Assembly: GCA_002841685.1 (NCBI GenBank)
Contig: PHAM01000010.1
Span: forward strand, 1 to 38,166
From: Elusimicrobia bacterium HGW-Elusimicrobia-2
GTDB taxonomy: Bacteria > CG03
Direction of reading: 5' to 3'
Length of the DNA: 38,166 bases
The translations under genes were made by a program, and so were the position numbers. This document shows positions 13,624 through 22,600 of this stretch, piece by piece; within the stretch, counting starts at the first letter, position 1, and the number at the start of each line of letters is the position of its first letter. The notes below the pieces were generated by a model. It saw only the letters and a program-made list of their open reading frames with translations. It had not been told where the DNA came from and did not search any database.

Positions 13624-14462
13624 AAAATTTAGAGAAGAAAATAGAATTGCTGAAAGATTATTTTTCAAAAGAGCAGTCGGTGATTATGGCCTATGTTTTT
13701 GGTTCTTATGCCAAAGAGAGAGTTATGTCTGAATCGGATTTTGATGTTGCTGTTTATTTCAAGCCGCAAGACAGGGAAATAGAATACGAGAAAGATAGGG
13801 AATATCCGGAAGAGGACAGAATCTGGAGCGATGTTGAAAGAATTGTCGAGGTAAACACGGACTTTGTTGTTATGAACAGATGCCCCGCCACCCTCGCTCT
13901 GGAAATTCTTGAGATAGGGAAAAAGATTATTGTCAAAGATGAAGAGCTCCGTCTTGAATTCTATCTCATCACAAGTTCCGTCGCGATGGACTTTATGGAA
14001 TTTGCGAGGGATTTCTATGCGATCAGGCAGCGTTCCGCATCATTAAGCGAACGGGATAAACACAATTTAATGAGGAGAAAAGTTTTTCTGGAAAATGAAA
14101 TAGGCGAAATTGATTATTTTAAAGATTTGGATTTTAAAACTTACAGTACGGATAGGAACAAAAGGAGAATTGTAGAGAGGTGGATTGAAGTTATAGTTGC
14201 CGCATCAATTGATATTGCTAAAATAATGCTCGCCTCGGAAAAAAAAGAAATTCCCAAAACTTATAATGATACGCTGAAAATGTTCGGGTGGATGGTTGGA
14301 TTTGAAGGGGACTTAAATGAGAAATTTTCTAAATTTGCGGATTTAAGAAATATCTTAGCGCATGAATATCTGGATATTTTGTTTGTGAGAATAAAAAAAT
14401 TCATTGACGAAGCGAAGCCGATTTACAGGGAATTGATTGATTTTGTGGATAAAAAAATATGA
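13620..14462 (+). CDS. Fused MntA-like nucleotidyltransferase and HepT-like HEPN protein, copy 1
   Basis: A 280-residue protein combining both halves of a type VII toxin-antitoxin system. The N-terminal MNT nucleotidyltransferase has G28-S29 followed by ten residues and D40-x-D42 (GSYAKERVMSESDFD), the GSX10DXD motif of the antitoxin MntA. The C-terminal HEPN domain has R243-N-I-L-A-H248-E-Y250, the RX4HXY motif of the RNase toxin HepT. In known systems MntA adds AMP to the HepT Tyr and blocks the RNase; here both are one chain, so modification could be intramolecular. The start ATG overlaps the stop of the surface-protein gene by 3 nt. A paralogue of the same length lies at 15043. Other possibility: a self-regulating defence RNase rather than a plasmid-type addiction module. 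Confidence 0.8.
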   Translation: MKNLEKKIELLKDYFSKEQSVIMAYVFGSYAKERVMSESDFDVAVYFKPQDREIEYEKDREYPEEDRIWSDVERIVEVNTDFVVMNRCPATLALEILEIGKKIIVKDEELRLEFYLITSSVAMDFMEFARDFYAIRQRSASLSERDKHNLMRRKVFLENEIGEIDYFKDLDFKTYSTDRNKRRIVERWIEVIVAASIDIAKIMLASEKKEIPKTYNDTLKMFGWMVGFEGDLNEKFSKFADLRNILAHEYLDILFVRIKKFIDEAKPIYRELIDFVDKKI

Positions 14463-14475
14463 AAAGGATAATAGG

Positions 14476-14742
14476 ATGATATCAAAAACTGATAAAAATG
14501 TAATTATAGAATGCGCAAAAAAGTATAGTGTAGGAGAAATCATTCTATTCGGTTCTTCCGTTGATAGTGAAACTGCAAATGATATTGATATCGGCATAAA
14601 AGGAATTCAACCGGAGTTGTTCTTTCAGTTTTATGGTGAATTATCGAGAAATTTATCTAAAGAAGTTGATGTAATAGACCTGGATGAAAAAAATTCTTTC
14701 AATAAGCTGGTAGAAAGAGATGGAGTAAAATTATATGGATAG
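14476..14742 (+). CDS. Stand-alone MNT nucleotidyltransferase (antitoxin-like)
   Basis: An 88-residue minimal nucleotidyltransferase with the core FGSSVDSETANDIDIGI: G26-S27 and, after eight residues instead of ten, D36-x-D38. The C-terminal strand VDVIDLDE carries the third acidic position. I chose ATG 14476, which follows an AAAGGA; an upstream in-frame TTG would run into the preceding coding region. Its stop overlaps the start of a broken ORF where the HEPN partner of such genes normally sits. Confidence 0.75.
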   Translation: MISKTDKNVIIECAKKYSVGEIILFGSSVDSETANDIDIGIKGIQPELFFQFYGELSRNLSKEVDVIDLDEKNSFNKLVERDGVKLYG

Positions 14743-14929
14743 TTTGATAGAAAAAATCAACGCTGAAATGGAAAACATATTTGTCGTGTATTCGGCATTT
14801 GAAAAAGAAATAGCCCGGATTATTCACAATGTATGTCATTCCGAAGGAGTTTTTACGACTGAGAAATCTAAGATTCCTCACTTCGTTCGGAATGACAGAC
14901 CGTTGTTTTTGTCCTCGGAGTATGAATAA
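14735..14929 (+). pseudogene. Remnant of a HEPN-type partner gene, interrupted by a palindromic repeat
   Basis: The frame starts with ATG inside the end of the MNT gene, the usual arrangement for a HEPN partner. The first 32 residues (MDSLIEKINAEMENIFVVYS...) look like the first helix of such a protein. From 14834 the sequence is a 64-bp inverted-repeat element, translated as CHSEGVFTTEKSKIPHFVRNDR, and the frame ends soon after. No HEPN active-site motif remains. The assignment to HEPN rests on position and on the first helix only. Confidence 0.5.
14834..14897. repeat. 64-bp MITE-like inverted-repeat element
   Basis: TGTCATTCCGAA at the left end and TTCGGAATGACA at the right end are perfect 12-bp terminal inverted repeats. 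The interior holds AATCTAAGATT. It resembles the widely dispersed TGTCATTC palindromes found in many bacterial genomes; a related half element lies at 16664-16691. No target-site duplication is obvious. Confidence 0.8.
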
Positions 14930-15042
14930 TGCAGGATAGGTAATTTTCTTAAAGGATTATGATAAAGAAACGTAAATTTTTAACTGCTTGCCCCGCTGGC
15001 TCCGCCGCAGGCGATAACGGTGACAATGGAACCGATAAAGCC

Positions 15043-15885
15043 ATGATGGATTTGGATGAAAAAATAAAATTGCTGAAAGATTATTTTTCAAAAGAACCGT
15101 CGGTTGAGATGGCTTATGTTTTCGGCTCTTATGCCAAAGACAGAGTTATGTCGGAATCGGATTTTGATATTGCGGTTTATTTCAAACCGGAAGGCAGGGA
15201 AATAGAATACGAAAAAGTCAGGGAATACCCGGACGAAGACAGAATATGGGCTGATGTTGATAAAATTACGGGCATTAACACCGACCTTGTTGTAATGAAC
15301 AGGTGTCCTTCCACCCTTGCTTTTGAAATTTTGCAGACGGGGAAAGAGATTATTGTGAAAGACGAAGGCCTCCGGCTTGAATTCTATCTCATTGCAAGTT
15401 CCGTTGCGGAAGATTTTAGAGGGTTTGTTAAGGATTTCTGGGCGATTGAGCAAAGGTCGGCATCTTTAAGCGAACAAGATAGAGTCAAGCTCATCAAGCG
15501 CGCGGAATTTCTCAATAGAGAATTGATGCTTTATTCTATCTTCAAAGATTTGAATTTTAAAGGGTATAGCGATGACAGAATTAAACAGTTGAGCGTAGAA
15601 AGATGGATTGAAAATATCGCAAACGCATCAATTGATATTGCGAAAATCGTTCTCTCTTCCGATAAAAAGAAAATGCCCGAAACATACAAAGAAACTCTGA
15701 AACTTTTTGGAGTTTTGTATGATTTTGGGGAAGAAAAAACAGAAAAATTGGCAGAATTTGCCGGTTTGAGAAATTTTCTGGCGCACGAATATCTTGATAT
15801 CCGCTTTGAGAAGATTAAAAGATTTATCGCCGCCGCCGAACCTCTTTATAGGGAACTAATTGAATTTGTGAATAAGAAAATATGA
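15043..15885 (+). CDS. Fused MntA-like nucleotidyltransferase and HepT-like HEPN protein, copy 2
   Basis: A 280-residue paralogue of the protein at 13620, similar over its whole length. It keeps GSYAKDRVMSESDFD (GSX10DXD) in the MNT half and R243-NFLA-H248-E-Y250 (RX4HXY) in the HEPN half, so both active sites appear intact. I chose ATG 15043 because it gives exactly the length and N-terminus of copy 1 (MMDLDEKIKLLKDYF against MKNLEKKIELLKDYF). An earlier ATG at 14959 would add 28 residues (TACPAGSAAGDNGDNG...) with no counterpart, although an AAAGGA stands close to it. The stop overlaps the next MNT gene (ATGA). Confidence 0.8.
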   Translation: MMDLDEKIKLLKDYFSKEPSVEMAYVFGSYAKDRVMSESDFDIAVYFKPEGREIEYEKVREYPDEDRIWADVDKITGINTDLVVMNRCPSTLAFEILQTGKEIIVKDEGLRLEFYLIASSVAEDFRGFVKDFWAIEQRSASLSEQDRVKLIKRAEFLNRELMLYSIFKDLNFKGYSDDRIKQLSVERWIENIANASIDIAKIVLSSDKKKMPETYKETLKLFGVLYDFGEEKTEKLAEFAGLRNFLAHEYLDIRFEKIKRFIAAAEPLYRELIEFVNKKI

Positions 15886-16232
15886 AAAATTTGAATGAAT
15901 TCCTAACAGAAAAAGAAAAACGAGCGGTGGAAGAATTGAAACAAGGGCTTAAAAAACTTTACGGGGATAATCTCGCGCGTTTAATTCTCTACGGTTCGAA
16001 AGCGAGGGGCGATTCCGAAGACGGTTCGGATATTGATATTTTAGTGGCGCTGAAAAAAATGGGTTTGCGATTTGACGAAATTGACCGAATAGGCGAAATT
16101 CGCGCCCCGATTTGTCTTAAGTACAACATAACTCTTTCCGTTATGCCTGTGTTGGAGGAGTGGATTGACGCAGATTATAAGACAATATTTGTTCACAATG
16201 TTTTAAATGAGGGAGTGAGGATAAATATATGA
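15882..16232 (+). CDS. MNT nucleotidyltransferase of a two-gene MNT-HEPN module
   Basis: A 116-residue nucleotidyltransferase with LYGSKARGDSEDGSDIDILV: G38-S39 and, after ten residues, D50-x-D52. The C-terminal part (ITLSVMPVLEEWIDADYKTIF) supplies the last strand of the fold. It starts within the stop codon of the preceding gene and overlaps the following HEPN gene by 4 nt, the classic order for an antitoxin-type MNT before its HEPN partner. Confidence 0.85.
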   Translation: MKNLNEFLTEKEKRAVEELKQGLKKLYGDNLARLILYGSKARGDSEDGSDIDILVALKKMGLRFDEIDRIGEIRAPICLKYNITLSVMPVLEEWIDADYKTIFVHNVLNEGVRINI

Positions 16233-16621
16233 CGGCGCAGAACGAAATAAAAGGATTAATTGCAAAGGCACAGAGGAGACTGAATTCTGCCGGAGATGAA
16301 TTTCAGAAAGAGAATTATGATTTTGCGGTTTCCCACGCATACTATTCAATGTTCTACTGCGCGGAAGCGCTGCTTCTTACTAAAGAGTTGAGATTTTCAA
16401 AACATTCCGCCGTTCATTCCGCTTTTGGAGAACATTTTGCTAAAAACGGTGAAATCGATCCGAAATTACACAGGAAGTTGCTGGATGCGTTTGAAAAAAG
16501 AAGTAATGGTGACTATGAATACATGATTGAAATAACAAAAGAAGAAGCGGAGAAAATTCTAAGAGACGCAGAGTTTTTTGTAGGCGAAATAAAGAAGAAA
16601 TTAAATGAAAAAAATTTGTAA
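16229..16621 (+). CDS. HEPN-domain protein, partner of the upstream MNT
   Basis: A 130-residue all-alpha protein of the HEPN family: RLNSAGDEFQKENYDFAVSHAYYSMFYCAEALL (residues 17-49) followed by the conserved RSNGDYEY near residues 91-98 and a long C-terminal helix. The sequence is of the common MNT-partner type. A strict RX4-6H motif is not visible, so RNase activity is less certain than for the two fused proteins. It overlaps the MNT gene by 4 nt, and its last 17 nt overlap the start of the giant surface-protein gene. Confidence 0.8.
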   Translation: MTAQNEIKGLIAKAQRRLNSAGDEFQKENYDFAVSHAYYSMFYCAEALLLTKELRFSKHSAVHSAFGEHFAKNGEIDPKLHRKLLDAFEKRSNGDYEYMIEITKEEAEKILRDAEFFVGEIKKKLNEKNL

Positions 16622-19600
16622 ATCTTTGCCTGGTGTAGCAAGCGTAATAGCGGCAATCTCACTTGTCATTCTGAGCGGAGCGAAGAATCTCGCCTTCGCC
16701 GCGACGAGCGATTCAATAACTTATTACGTAACGGTGAGTTCACCTCCGGCGGCAGTGACGGATTTGGCGGGGGCGACGGGAACGAACGAAGGCGAGATTG
16801 ATTTAACGTGGTCTGCCCCCGGTGACGACGGGCTGACGGGGACAATAAGTTCTGGTGAGTTTCGAATAAAATTTTCTTCAAAAACGGATGCGTCTGATAA
16901 AGGCGGCTGGGATTACACGAGTAATTATGTAAGCAGTTCATGCGCAAACATTATTCCGTCTTCGTCATACGGCTACACAATTACCGGCCTTGTCGCGGGG
17001 GCTACTTACTATTTTAGGATTTGGACAGCGGATGAAGTACCGAACTGGTCAACTCTTTCAAACGGAGCGACCGCGCAGGCGCAGGTTGCTCAGGGCGGGA
17101 TTTGGAAGAGTGTTCAGGGCGGGAACTGGGGTGCGGGCGCAACTTGGGATAAAGGAAACGTTCCTAATTCACTAAGTGTTGTTGAGATTTCCCACACCGT
17201 AACATTTGATATGTTTGATGCGGAATGTTCCAGCGTTACTGTTTTTAATTTTGGGACTTTGCAGTTTGACGGGGCGGTTTCCACAAGAACCCTGACGGTA
17301 GCAGGAAACCTTGAAATAATGAACGGCGGAAATTTTCTGATGCCGCCGAATACCGGTTACATTTCAACGCTGAAGATTAAATGCGACACTGACGGAGAGC
17401 ATGGGATTATCGTAAATAACGGCGGGATATTTGATGTTCGGGGAAATACCACAACAACGCCGTCCACGAGAAACTGCTTGATTGCATCAGACAATCCATC
17501 CGCAAAAACATACATCCAAAACCTTTCACAGACCGAAGCTAATTTCAATATGTATTATGTGGAAGTAAGCAGCGTGGGAGTGAATGCTGATGGAAAATGG
17601 GGAATAACTTTTTATGGTTCACCGATAAGAGGAAAAATAAATTATTGCAGCATTCATAATGGGTATTATGGTATTTACATTTGGGGTAGTTCCAACAATA
17701 CAATAAGCAATAACAATTGTTATTCAAATTCTTTTAGTGGCATTTACCTTAACGGCAGTTCCAACAACATACTCAACAATAACAGTTGCTACTCAAATAC
17801 TCAAAGTGGCATTTACCTTGGCAACAGTTCCAACAACAACACACTCAGCAATAACAGTTGTTACTCAAATACTCAACCTGGCATTTTGCTTAACGCCAGT
17901 TCCAATAACAACACGGTGAGCAATAATAATTGTTATTCTAATGCTGTGGACGGTATTTATCTTGACACAGTTGAGGACAATACACTGAATAATAACAATT
18001 GTTACTCAAATTCTGGAAATGGCATTGATGTATTCACTTGTGTTGACAATATCCTGGGCAATAATAATTGTTATTCTAATTTGAACGGTATTCGTTTTAA
18101 AGACAGTGAGAACAATACACTGAATAATAACAGTTGCTACTCAAATTCCCAATATGGCATTTTAGCATCAGCCGATGATATTCTCAATAATTTAATTGTA
18201 AATTGCAATTTAGGGAAAGATGGAATTAACACGAGTGGAGATATTGGTTATTATAATACTGGTGGTGGTGCTCCAAAACTAATCTTAAAAAATTGTAATT
18301 TATATTCCACAACGAAAGTTAATCCGACAAATATGTACGACGGGTCTCTTGTTTCGTATAATCAGGACGGGACACAGGGTACAACAAAAATATGGGGTGA
18401 TTATAAAATTGAAAACGGCGAAACGGGGAAATTTAATTATGCTGACTTGCTTTATGCCTCAACAGCTACATTGCCGAATTCTACTTTGAAAGGTTCAGGT
18501 TCAATAACATATCCGACGACAAATGATAGTCAAACGCTGACTGAATTTTGGGAAGTAAAATATAACGGTTCAAGTTTTGATGTCCGCAGAGGAACGTGGG
18601 CGGTTCTGGATTATGATGGTGATGCGACAGTCGGTTCGCCATATTCAGGTTCACCGAGAGGCGTAGGTTTTACAGTGAGCGGCACATTTCAACTGAATGA
18701 TGCATTTTATTTTGTGACAATTTCATCGTCGGGTGATCAAAATACTCAGAAGATAATTGAGTTCAGTAGTTCAACAATCGGCACAAAATTGAGTGTTGAT
18801 TCCGGCGGAACGATTCAGATGATAGGAACACTGGGTTATCCCACTATATCCACGGCTTCGGCGAGCGGCGTGTATTACGGTTTTGCGTCTTCCGGAACAA
18901 TGGAAGCGAGTAACTATAAGTTTTTCAATCTCAATTCGGAAGGCCTGAAGTTTCAGTCCGCCGGTGCTGATGTTGTGGATTTGAGCAGCGGAACTTTTGA
19001 TAACATTCAGGACAGCGCCGGTGATTCAAGTTATATCTGCGTGTTATATCTGACATCCGCCGCTACATGGTACAACTGCACATTCAACGACACTCCGGGG
19101 ACGGCGGATTATAATGTTAAGGCGGACGGATCGGGAGTAAACTGGACATTCAGAGATTATGACGGCGTAAAAAGCGGCGTAACTTACAGTTCCGCGACAA
19201 ACGGAGCTGTTATATACTGGGTTGTTCCGGACGCGACCCCGCCGACGGTCGGGATAATAACCCCGACAGATGATTCCTATGTGAACAGTTTGTCCCAGAT
19301 AGAGGGAACTTCAGATGATGATGTTAGCGTGAGCACGGTGATGGTAAGTATGCAGAGATTGAGCGACAAATGGTACTGGTCGCCGGGGCCGCAATGGGCG
19401 GTTGGAGAGACGTGGAATGGGGTAAACAGTTTTGTCGCTTCAACGTGGACGCTGACTTCACTGCCGGGCTGGGTGGACGGTTCAAGTTATACGGTCGTTG
19501 CAAAAGCGCAGGATACAAGCGGCAACTGGTCGCAGGTTTATTCAACGGTGACGTTTACTTATGATAATTCCGCGCCGGTATCATCGGCGACATATCCTGT

Positions 19601-22600
19601 AAACGGCGGGCATTATGTTGATGTGGACTCAATCACGGGGACGGCCACGGACGATGTTTCGGGAGTGAATGAGGTCAACATCCAATTAAAGAGGCAGGCG
19701 GATAATAAATACTGGGACGCCGTGGGTTCATTGTGGACATTCAGCGCGATATGGAGCACCGCCACAGAAACGACGAACTGGAGTTTTAACGCAATCCCGG
19801 TCATCTGGTCAACCGGCAGCTATAGTGTTCAATCAAGGGCGAAGGATGCTGCGGGAAATTGGGAGACCCCGACAAGTTCAACAACATTTAGTATTGGATA
19901 TTCAACTCCGGCCGCGCCGACGGGATTCGCGGGGACAGCACAGTCGGCAGTGTCAATAAAATGGTCATGGAATGATGTAAATGAAGAAGACGGATATTAT
20001 GTCAGGGATTCATCGGGGGCTCTGAAGCAAACTCTTTCCGCGAATGTGACTTCGTGGTTGGAAACGACGGGGTTAACGGTCAATACCTCACATCAAAGAT
20101 ACGTGGAAGCTTATAATGCGAGCGGTTCAAGTAAATGCGCGGCAATAATCAGATACACATTGGCAACTACTCATTCGGGATTATATTTTAGCGGCGGCGG
20201 GGGTTCAAGTGTGACTTTTGCATGGAACGTAAATACTAATCCGTCATGGACGAGATGGGGAATATATAAATCAACGGACGGTTTTATAACGAGCACGGCA
20301 ACTCTAAAGAATTTTGCGGCGAATTATACAAGCAGTACTTATACTGATACCGGGTTGACTGACTTAACAACCTACTGGTATAAGGTACAGGCGTTTAATG
20401 GTGACGGGATAGGTTCCACTTTCAATAATATCATATCAACGAAAACTCCGGACGAAACTCCTCCGACAGTCGGAATAACAAAACCGGCTTCAACTTATGT
20501 CAATAGTTTAGGGCAGATTGAGGGAACCGCGGCGGATAACGGGGGAATAAACTATGTTAATGTTGAAATCAGAAGAAACTCGGATGGTTATTATTTTGAT
20601 TCAGCGACATGGGGAACGCAGACATGGCTGGGGGTGAGTGTTTTTACGAGCTCATGGACATATTCGGATCCTGACCTCTCCTGGATTAACAGGTCAAGTT
20701 ACACCATAACAGCGCGGGCCTGTGACACAGCTCTTATATATTCCGCGACGACAACAGTGACGTTTACTTATGATATAGATTTGCCGACTTCGGCGGTGAC
20801 ACATCCTGCCGAGAGCGGCAAGTACGATTCTATCACGCAGATAACGGGAACTTCCGCGGAGGCGACATCCGCGATAAATGCGGTAGATATAAGTGTAAGG
20901 AGAACATTAGGCAACGAATATTGGGACGGGTCATCATGGGTCGACGGCCAGCAATGGCTTACGGCACTGGCTGCTGACGGCACTTACGACACTCTGACGG
21001 AGAACTGGAAATTTGATATAGAGTATTCTACAGACGTGTTTTCATCGACGGGGCAATATGTGGTTTCATCGCGGGCGCAGGATTCCGCTCTGAACTATGA
21101 GCCCTTAATATCGTCAGTGACATTTGAAATAGTGTTTTCAACACCTCCGTCAGTCGGTGGAATTCAGGGAGATGCCGTTTCAACAGACAGCATTAACTGG
21201 TCGTGGAGCGATATAGTGGAGGAAGACAATTACAGGATTAAGAGCGCCACAGGGGGGATTTTGAAAGACGCTCTTCTCGCGGACACGACATTCTGGCTGG
21301 AAACCGGACTGACCGCAAATACGACGTACCAAAGATATATTGAGGCGTATAATACAATCGGTTTCAGCGCGGCCGCGACGTCTATCATTTATACATTGGC
21401 GAATGCGCCTTCGGGTTCTGATTTTAGCGCAGTATATAAAACAAGCGCAACGGTGACGTGGTCGTCAAACGGCAACCCTGCGTTGACAGGATATATTGTG
21501 GAGTGCGATTCAACGACGCCGTATGATTTTGTGTCTGTTGATTTAACAAGCGGCTGGATAGATGTAACGACGCACACATTCACAGGGCTGACAAACGATA
21601 CGAGCTATTATTTTAAAGTGAAGGCGAGAAACGGCGGTTTAACGGAAACAGGATTTGATTCAATAATATCTACAGTTACGGTTTATGATGATAAGGTTGT
21701 TCCCACTTTAGGAATAACCAAACCGCTTGACGGTTCGTATACAAATAGTGTGCCTCAAATACAGGGCACATGTGCCGACGATGTGGCGGTTTCGACGGCT
21801 GCGATAAGAATTTTTAATCAGATAAACGCGAATTACTGGAATAACAATACGACGATTTGGGATGCTACGCTAACGCCTGAAACTGCCTGGTTCGCGCCAA
21901 CGCTTTCGGCCGGCGGGACATTCTGGTGGTTTAATTCTCCGGGCTGGGCGGACACAAAGGTTTATGAAATCAGCGCAAAGGCGAAGGATACGGCCGGCAA
22001 CTGGTCAGCGGTTTTTTCAACGGCTGTTTTTACCTACGATGTCACGAAGCCGGCTTCTGCCGTGAGCGTTCCGGAAAACGGAATGAAACTCGCCACATTG
22101 ACAAGTCTCGGCGGCACGGCAGCGGATGCAACATCCGGAATTTCGCAGGTTAAAATTCAAATCACGGATCTGACGCAGGGAGCGACATACTGGAACGGCA
22201 GCGGTTGGGTGGAAACTTCCGCGTGGCTCCCCGTAAGCGGGGTCGACCCCTGGTCGTACAGCTTTGTTGACGGCGACTGGACTGAAGGGCATGTTTATAA
22301 AATACAGTCTCAGGCGACGGACACCGCGGCCAATGTGGAGTCCGCCGTAAACGCGAGTACATTCACCTTCAGCAATGCCGGAATCAAACTGCAGGTTATT
22401 CTGCCAGGCGAGACGGCGACTTCCGGTATGTCTCCGGGGAAGAGCGGCACGCCGACCGCGCAGATGGCCGGAGTGGCTTTCAGCGTAACTGTCAACGCCG
22501 TTGACGATTTGTGGAATCTTTCGGTGAATGCGATTGCGACAGCGCAGGTAACGACAAGCGACCCGAACGATACGGAGCCGTCATCGTCGGCGCTGGTAAG

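Noticed and set aside
14959-15042. N-terminal extension of the second MNT-HEPN fusion
   Set aside because: It has no counterpart in the paralogue of otherwise identical length, and its Gly/Ala/Asn-rich translation looks repeat-derived.
16666-16947. Minus-strand frame opposite the start of the giant gene
   Set aside because: Shadow of the real coding frame; the plus-strand signal peptide and FN3 domain explain the sequence.
17650-18160. CRISPR array, because of regularly spaced similar units
   Set aside because: The units are in-frame protein repeats of a beta-helix, differ throughout their length and have no constant repeat with unrelated spacers.
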